From Stenotrophomonas sp. (GTDB lineage: Bacteria > Pseudomonadota > Gammaproteobacteria > Xanthomonadales > Xanthomonadaceae), in NCBI GenBank assembly GCA_003525885.1, contig DQIG01000137.1, positions 1-9,790 of the forward strand: 9,790 bases of DNA, in the 5' to 3' direction. Of this stretch, positions 5,338 through 9,790 are shown one piece after another (the first letter of the stretch is position 1; each line of letters starts with the position of its first letter). The translations under genes and the position numbers were made by a program. The notes under the pieces are model-generated. The model was not told the DNA's origin and did no database searches. It saw only the letters and a program-made list of their open reading frames with translations.

Positions 5338-6046
5338 TGACCCTTGAAATACTCGCCTCTGCCATCTCCATCGGCAGCGATTCCAATCACCTGAACCCGA
5401 TCGAACTGTTCCTCCACGCGGATATCGTGGTGCAGGCGATCATGGGCGGGCTGCTGCTTGCAAGTCTCTGGGTCTGGACGATCATCATCAGCTTCATGCT
5501 GCGCATGGGCACGGTTTCGCGCGGCTCGGACGATTACGAGGAAGGTTTCTGGGAAGCCCAGAACTTCGAGGCCTACCAGAAGGACCGCCGCCGCGGTGAC
5601 GTGCCGATGGGCAAGGTTGCCGGGGCAGGTCTGGCCGAGTGGCGCCGCAATGCCTCGATGAAGCAGATTGACCTTGAAGGCGCGCGTGAACGTATCGCCA
5701 TGGCCATGGGCTCGTCGGTCGGCGAAGAGGCGGACAAGCTTTCGGCTCGCCTGAACTTCCTGGCGACGGTCGGTTCTGTAGGTCCGTTTGTGGGCCTGTT
5801 CGGCACCGTCTGGGGGATCATGAACAGCTTCTTCCAGATCGGCCAGCAGCAGAATTCCTCGCTCGCGGTCGTTGCCCCCGGCATTTCCGAGGCGCTGTTC
5901 GCCACCGCCATCGGCCTCTTTGCGGCGATCCCGGCGGTTATCGCCTACAACCGCTTCTCGCACCGCGTGAACATGTTCGAATCGCGGATGCAGCGCTTTG
6001 CCGACAAGCTGCACTCCGCGCTGACCCGCGAGCTGGAGCAGCGCTG

Positions 6047-6047
<1 letters not shown>
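5334..6047 (+). CDS. tolQ: Tol-Pal motor subunit TolQ
   Basis: TolQ is the inner-membrane protein that, with TolR, forms the proton-driven motor energising TolA. The 237 residues show three membrane segments: about 31-55, 142-167 and 184-206. The signature GPFVGLFGTVWGIM (150-163) and EALFATAIGLFAAIPAV (186-202) place Thr158 and Thr191 at the positions of E. coli Thr145 and Thr178, which line the proton path. Two consecutive ATGs (5334 and 5337) can serve as start; GGAAGG at 5325-5330 is better spaced for the second. Leucine codons are mixed: I count 13 CTG of 22, with CTC and CTT frequent. This is the last gene wholly in alphaproteobacterial style. Its stop overlaps tolR by one base. Confidence 0.96.
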
Positions 6048-6494
<447 letters not shown>

Positions 6495-6505
<11 letters not shown>

Positions 6506-7547
6506 CGCCCTGCCACCCCCGCATCAGCGCGAACCCGGCTGGGGCTTGCCCCTGGCGCTGGCGGTGCTGGTGCACCTGCTGGTCGCGCTGGTCTTCATCG
6601 GCGCTTGGCTGTGGTCGCCCGAGCGCAACACCGACGCCGCCGCTGGCGACCCGTCGGTCGAGGCCAGCCTGGCGCTGTCCGCGTCCGAGGCCTCCGCTGC
6701 ACGCCAGGCCCTGCGCCAGTCGGAAAAGCTGGAGGACCTGCCGCCGCCGGTCGCCGAGCCGATCCCGGTGCCGGAAGACACCATCCCGCCGCCGCAGCCG
6801 ATTCCCGAGCCGCGCCCGCAGGACGCCCCCACGCCCCAGCAGCAACAGGCGCAGGAACGTGTCGCGCAGCCGGATAGCAAGGACCAGGAAGCGGTGAGTG
6901 CGCTGGCCATCTCGCAGGAGAAGGCCAAGCAGGAACAGGAAGCCAAGCGCCGCCAGGAACAGATCGACCTGACCGAACGCAAGCGCCAGGAAGAAGCGGA
7001 GCAGAAGCTGCGCCTGGCCAAGCAGCAGGAAGCGGACGAGAAAAAGAAGCAGGCCGAGCAGGAGCGCGTGGCCGCTGACAAGGCCGAGGCCGAGAAGCAG
7101 AAGAAGATCGCCGAGATCCGTGCCCGCCGCGAGCAGGCCGAGAAGGAAGCCAAGCTGGCCGAGCAGAAGCTGCGCCAGGTTGCCGCCGCGCGCAATGCCG
7201 CCGGCAGTGCCGCTGCCGGTGCCAGTGGTGCCTCCCGGCCGGCCGCCGGTGGGGGGGGCAACAGCGATGATCTGACTGCCAAGTACGCTGCGGCGATCCA
7301 GGCCAAGGTGCGTGACACCTGGACCCGCCCGGACAGCGTGCCGCTGGGTCAGAGGTGCCAGGTGACCATCACCCAGATCCCGGGTGGCCAGGTGCTGCAG
7401 GCCAAGGTCGGTGCAAATTGCCCCTATGACGAGGCCGGCAAGCGCTCGATCGAGGCCGCTGTGCTCAACGCCCAGCCGCTGCCGTACCGCGGCTTCGAGT
7501 CGGTGTTCAACCGCACGCTCAACCTGACCTTTACCGCGCAGGATTGA
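6495..7547 (+). CDS. tolA: Periplasm-spanning Tol protein TolA
   Basis: TolA connects the TolQR motor to TolB/Pal at the outer membrane. The 350 residues show the family layout. A membrane anchor lies at about 17-40, with His27 at the position of E. coli His22, although the partner Ser18 of E. coli is an Ala (Ala23). A Pro-rich stretch lies near 85-120. A long charged Lys/Glu/Gln/Ala helix runs from about 135 to 235, followed by an Ala/Gly linker and a C-terminal domain at about 262-350 with Cys288 and Cys309, a likely disulfide. The linker is encoded by a run of eight G (7251-7258). The sequence and CTG-rich codon use are xanthomonad-like. The start overlaps tolR by 11 nt and is poor in Shine-Dalgarno sequence, so coupled translation is likely. 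Confidence 0.95.
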
Positions 7548-7830
7548 TCGGGCGAGGCAGGGCGGTCATCAGGCCGCCCGCGCCTACGGATGTCGCTCTT
7601 GCCTCTGGTGTGCTCGGTTTCGACCGGGCAGGCTGTGGGCTGCTTTCGAACACCGTCCTGCAGGGCGGTGTGATCGGGGCAGACGGTGCGATGTTAGCCA
7701 CGACGTTAACGGTGCGTGAGAAGACGGGCTGGAACTGACCCGGAATTCACGTACCCTTGGTTCATGATTGCGAAGCGGTTCACTTCCGCTTTGTTATCCC
7801 TCGTTCCGGTTTCCCCCTATTGAGCGCTCC
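7548..7830. other. Intergenic region between tolA and tolB
   Basis: This 283-bp gap is unusually long for a tol operon and holds no convincing gene. A 64-codon open frame at 7544-7738 starts at a TTG overlapping the tolA stop and has no recognisable family. It contains a hairpin at 7560-7579 (GGGCGGTC, ATCA loop, GGCCGCCC with one wobble pair) without a following T-run. It also has an inverted repeat AAGCGG/CCGCTT at 7773-7778 and 7786-7791, about 40-60 nt before tolB. A weak promoter may lie in 7768-7797 (TTGCGA and TGTTAT, 18 bp apart), overlapping that repeat. The region may let tolB-pal be transcribed or regulated separately from tolQRA. Confidence 0.45.
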
Positions 7831-9150
7831 ATGAAAAAGATGCCTCGCTGGCTTGCCGTGTTTGCGGCCCTGTTGCTGCCCTTTGCTGCCGTCGCGCAGC
7901 AGAAGGGGCTGGATATCGACATCATCGGCGGCAATGCCTCCGCCCTGCCGATCACCATCGTGCCGATGCCCTACCAGGGTTCGTCGGCCGCTCCGCAGAC
8001 CGACGTCGCCGGCGTGGTCCGCGCCGACCTGGAGCGTTCGGGCCAGTTCCGCACGCTGCCGGAAGCACAGATCGTCGAAAAGCCCGTGCGTGGCGGCGAC
8101 ATCCAGTTCGCCACCTGGCGCGCGCTGAAGCAGAACTACATCGTGGTCGGCCGCGTGCTCGATGCCGGTGCCGGTGCCTACCGCGTCGAGTACGAGCTGT
8201 TCGACGTGCCCAAGGGCGAGCGCCTGCTGGGCCTGGCGATGACCGCTCGTGGCAACGCCATGCGCGACGTTGCCCACCAGATGGCCGACGCCATCTACGA
8301 AAAGATCACCGGTGTGCGCGGCGCCTTCTGGACCCGTATCGCCTATGTGACCGCCAGCGGCAAGGGCGACGCCATGCGCTATGCGTTGATGGTGGCCGAC
8401 TCCGACGGTTACAACCCGCAGACCATCGTGCGTTCGGCCGAGCCGCTGCTGTCGCCGTCGTGGAGCCCGGATGGCAGCAAGCTGGCCTACGTCAGCTTCG
8501 AACGTGGCAATTCGGCGATCTACATCCAGAACATCGGCACTGGCGCACGCGAGCTGGTCACCAGCTTCCGTGGCATCAACAGCGCCCCGGCGTTCTCGCC
8601 GGACGGCCGCAAACTGGCCCTGACCCTGTCGCGTTCGGGCAACCCGGAAATCTACGTGATGGACCTGGGCAGCAAGCAGCTGACCCAGCTGACCAACCAC
8701 TTCGCCATCGATACCGAGCCGACCTGGGCGCCGGACGGCAGCGCGGTGTACTTCACCTCCGACCGCGGCGGCCGTCCGCAGGTCTACAAGGTTGGTGCCG
8801 GCGGCGGCAGCGCCGAGCGCGTGACCTTCCAGGGCAACTACAACGCCAAGCCCTCGGTGTCCTACGACGGCAAGAAGATCGCCGTCGCCCAGGGCTCGGG
8901 CAACAGCTACAAGATCGCGATGATGGACAGCTCGCTGGGTTCGCCGCGCTGGAGCACGCTGTCCCCGGGTTCGCTGGATGAATCGCCGAGCTTTGCGCCC
9001 AACGCAAGCATGGTGCTGTACGCCGCCCGCGAAGGTGGCCGTGGTGTGTTGTATGCCGTCTCGGCCGATGCGCGGGTTCGCCAGCGCCTGGTCCTGGCCG
9101 ATGGTGATGTGCGCGAACCGGCATGGTCCCCATACCGTACCCAGCGCTAA
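7831..9150 (+). CDS. tolB: Tol-Pal periplasmic protein TolB
   Basis: TolB is a periplasmic protein that binds Pal and TolA and controls Pal's hold on peptidoglycan. From the ATG at 7831 it has 439 residues. A signal peptide (KK, then hydrophobic core) is probably cut after AVA at residue 22. An alpha/beta N-terminal domain follows to about 165, then a beta-propeller with visible PD40-type blades: SPSWSPDGSKLAYVS, APAFSPDGRKLALTL, EPTWAPDGSAVYFTS, KPSVSYDGKKIAVAQ, SPSFAPNASMVLYAA and a closing EPAWSPY. The longer frame starting at 7768 would put 21 residues before the signal peptide and is unlikely. Sequence type is Xanthomonadaceae. Confidence 0.96.
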   Translation: MKKMPRWLAVFAALLLPFAAVAQQKGLDIDIIGGNASALPITIVPMPYQGSSAAPQTDVAGVVRADLERSGQFRTLPEAQIVEKPVRGGDIQFATWRALKQNYIVVGRVLDAGAGAYRVEYELFDVPKGERLLGLAMTARGNAMRDVAHQMADAIYEKITGVRGAFWTRIAYVTASGKGDAMRYALMVADSDGYNPQTIVRSAEPLLSPSWSPDGSKLAYVSFERGNSAIYIQNIGTGARELVTSFRGINSAPAFSPDGRKLALTLSRSGNPEIYVMDLGSKQLTQLTNHFAIDTEPTWAPDGSAVYFTSDRGGRPQVYKVGAGGGSAERVTFQGNYNAKPSVSYDGKKIAVAQGSGNSYKIAMMDSSLGSPRWSTLSPGSLDESPSFAPNASMVLYAAREGGRGVLYAVSADARVRQRLVLADGDVREPAWSPYRTQR

Positions 9151-9214
9151 AAGAGTGTTAATATTTTCGTTGTCTTGAACCCCTCATCGGCCTAGGAGCC
9201 ACAAAGGTATCGCC
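9151..9214 (+). promoter_or_regulatory. tolB-pal spacer with pal ribosome-binding site
   Basis: This 64-nt spacer opens with an AT-rich patch containing TAATAT (9159-9164), which resembles a -10 but has no matching -35 at the right distance. AAAGG at 9203-9207 lies 7 nt before the pal ATG and is a good Shine-Dalgarno sequence. Pal is usually far more abundant than the other Tol proteins, so a stronger ribosome-binding site, and perhaps an extra promoter, would fit. Confidence 0.4.
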
Positions 9215-9733
9215 ATGAACAAGTCCACCCGCGTTCTGCTTGTTTCCCTGCTGTCTGTGGCCGTCCTGGCCGGTTGCTCGAAGAAGGTGAAGGAAGAGCC
9301 GCAGGCTCCGGTCGACACCGGCACCTCGACCACCACCCCGACCGGTCCGTCCACCTCCGGCCTGTACGGCCCGGGCGACCTGGACACCGACGCTTGCCTG
9401 CGCCAGCGCGTTGTCTACTTCGACCTGGACAAGGAAGACGTGAAGCCGGAATTCCAGGCCATCATGGCTTGCCACGCCAAGTACCTGCGTGACCGTCCGT
9501 CCTCGCGCATCACCCTGCAGGGCCACACCGACGAGCGCGGTTCGCGCGCGTACAACCAGGCCCTGGGTGAGCGTCGTGGCAACGGCGTCAACTCGGCCCT
9601 GCAGGCCAACGGTGGCTCGGCTTCGCAGCTGACCGTCGTGTCCTACGGTGAAGAGCGTCCGGTCTGCACCGAGTCGAACGAGTCCTGCTGGTCGCAGAAC
9701 CGTCGCGTCGAAATCGTCTACACCGCGCAGTAA
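9215..9733 (+). CDS. pal: Peptidoglycan-associated lipoprotein Pal
   Basis: Pal anchors the outer membrane to peptidoglycan. The 172 residues begin with a lipoprotein signal ending in the lipobox LAGC, so Cys21 is lipidated. Residue +2 is Ser, consistent with export to the outer membrane. A Thr/Pro/Ser-rich linker (about 29-50) precedes the OmpA-like domain: VVYFDLDKEDVKPEF (66-80), then the peptidoglycan-binding GHTDERGSRAYNQALGERR (103-121), and SQNRRVEIV near the end. Four further cysteines (61, 86 and a pair in PVCTESNESCW) could form disulfides in the periplasm. It is xanthomonad-like and followed 3 nt later by cpoB. Confidence 0.97.
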   Translation: MNKSTRVLLVSLLSVAVLAGCSKKVKEEPQAPVDTGTSTTTPTGPSTSGLYGPGDLDTDACLRQRVVYFDLDKEDVKPEFQAIMACHAKYLRDRPSSRITLQGHTDERGSRAYNQALGERRGNGVNSALQANGGSASQLTVVSYGEERPVCTESNESCWSQNRRVEIVYTAQ

Positions 9734-9736
9734 TCC

Positions 9737-9790
9737 ATGCGCATTGGCATCAAACTGATGCTGGTCGTTGCGGCAGCCCTTGTGGCTGCC
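9737..9790 (+). CDS. cpoB: Start of CpoB (YbgF), cut by the window end
   Basis: An ATG 3 nt after the pal stop opens a frame of 18 codons (MRIGIKLMLVVAAALVAA) that runs off the window. It reads as a signal peptide: one basic stretch and a hydrophobic core. In tol-pal operons the gene after pal is normally cpoB/ybgF, a secreted coiled-coil/TPR protein that coordinates peptidoglycan synthesis with outer-membrane constriction. Identity rests on position and the signal peptide; the diagnostic repeats lie outside the window. Confidence 0.6.
   Translation, partial: MRIGIKLMLVVAAALVAA

Noticed and set aside
5130..6014. 294-codon reverse-strand open frame over ybgC and tolQ
   Set aside because: It is antisense to two well-supported genes, and the His/Arg-rich product has no family pattern.
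6524..7318. 264-codon reverse-strand open frame rich in Ser, Cys and Ala
   Set aside because: It is antisense to the low-complexity tolA coiled coil; the composition mirrors Glu/Lys/Gln-rich codons and shows no domain.
7544..7738. 64-codon open frame after tolA
   Set aside because: It starts at a TTG overlapping the tolA stop with no Shine-Dalgarno sequence, and the product is unremarkable. I treat the region as intergenic.

Overview
The window carries two familiar gene blocks, all on the + strand. The left block, about 1 to 6140, looks like a sphingomonad alphaproteobacterium (Novosphingobium/Sphingomonas type). The reasons are the his gene order with YciI and a small membrane protein inserted, a PEP-CTERM protein, a CtrA-type TTAA-N7-TTAA site, many starts without a Shine-Dalgarno sequence, and a REP-like hairpin repeat. 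The right block, from about 6200 to the end, reads like a Xanthomonadaceae gammaproteobacterium (Stenotrophomonas type), judged from protein sequence and strong CTG preference for leucine. The taxonomic calls come from remembered families, not from a search.

Layout: 1-185 is a leader with a long inverted repeat, a terminator-like hairpin and 11-bp direct repeats. Then come hisB, a yciI-family gene and hisH, overlapping or nearly so. A 96-bp REP-like element follows, then hisA, a two-helix membrane protein and hisF. Next is a small PEP-CTERM gene with its own putative CtrA site and structured leader, then hisE and a HIT (HinT-like) hydrolase. From 4825 runs a cell-envelope operon: ybgC, tolQ, tolR, tolA, tolB, pal and the first codons of cpoB (ybgF).

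The his genes cover several middle steps of histidine synthesis: HisE hydrolyses PR-ATP, HisA isomerises ProFAR, HisH/HisF form imidazole glycerol phosphate, and HisB dehydrates it. hisG, hisI, hisC and hisD are not in the window. In the Tol-Pal system, TolQ-TolR form a proton-driven motor in the inner membrane, TolA spans the periplasm, and TolB and Pal work at the outer membrane during cell constriction.

The most important observation is that tolR appears to be a hybrid. Its N-terminus (Gly/Arg-rich, ending in EINVTPLVDV) is alphaproteobacterial and continues the tolQ context. Everything after the transmembrane helix is xanthomonad-like and continues into a xanthomonad tolA-tolB-pal. The switch falls in the most conserved stretch of the gene (about 6143-6199). 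That is where a mixed-sample assembly would be expected to join two genomes, and also where homologous recombination could occur. An assembly chimera is the leading explanation. Anyone using this window should not assume that both halves come from one organism. No new defence, mobile or biosynthetic system is visible.
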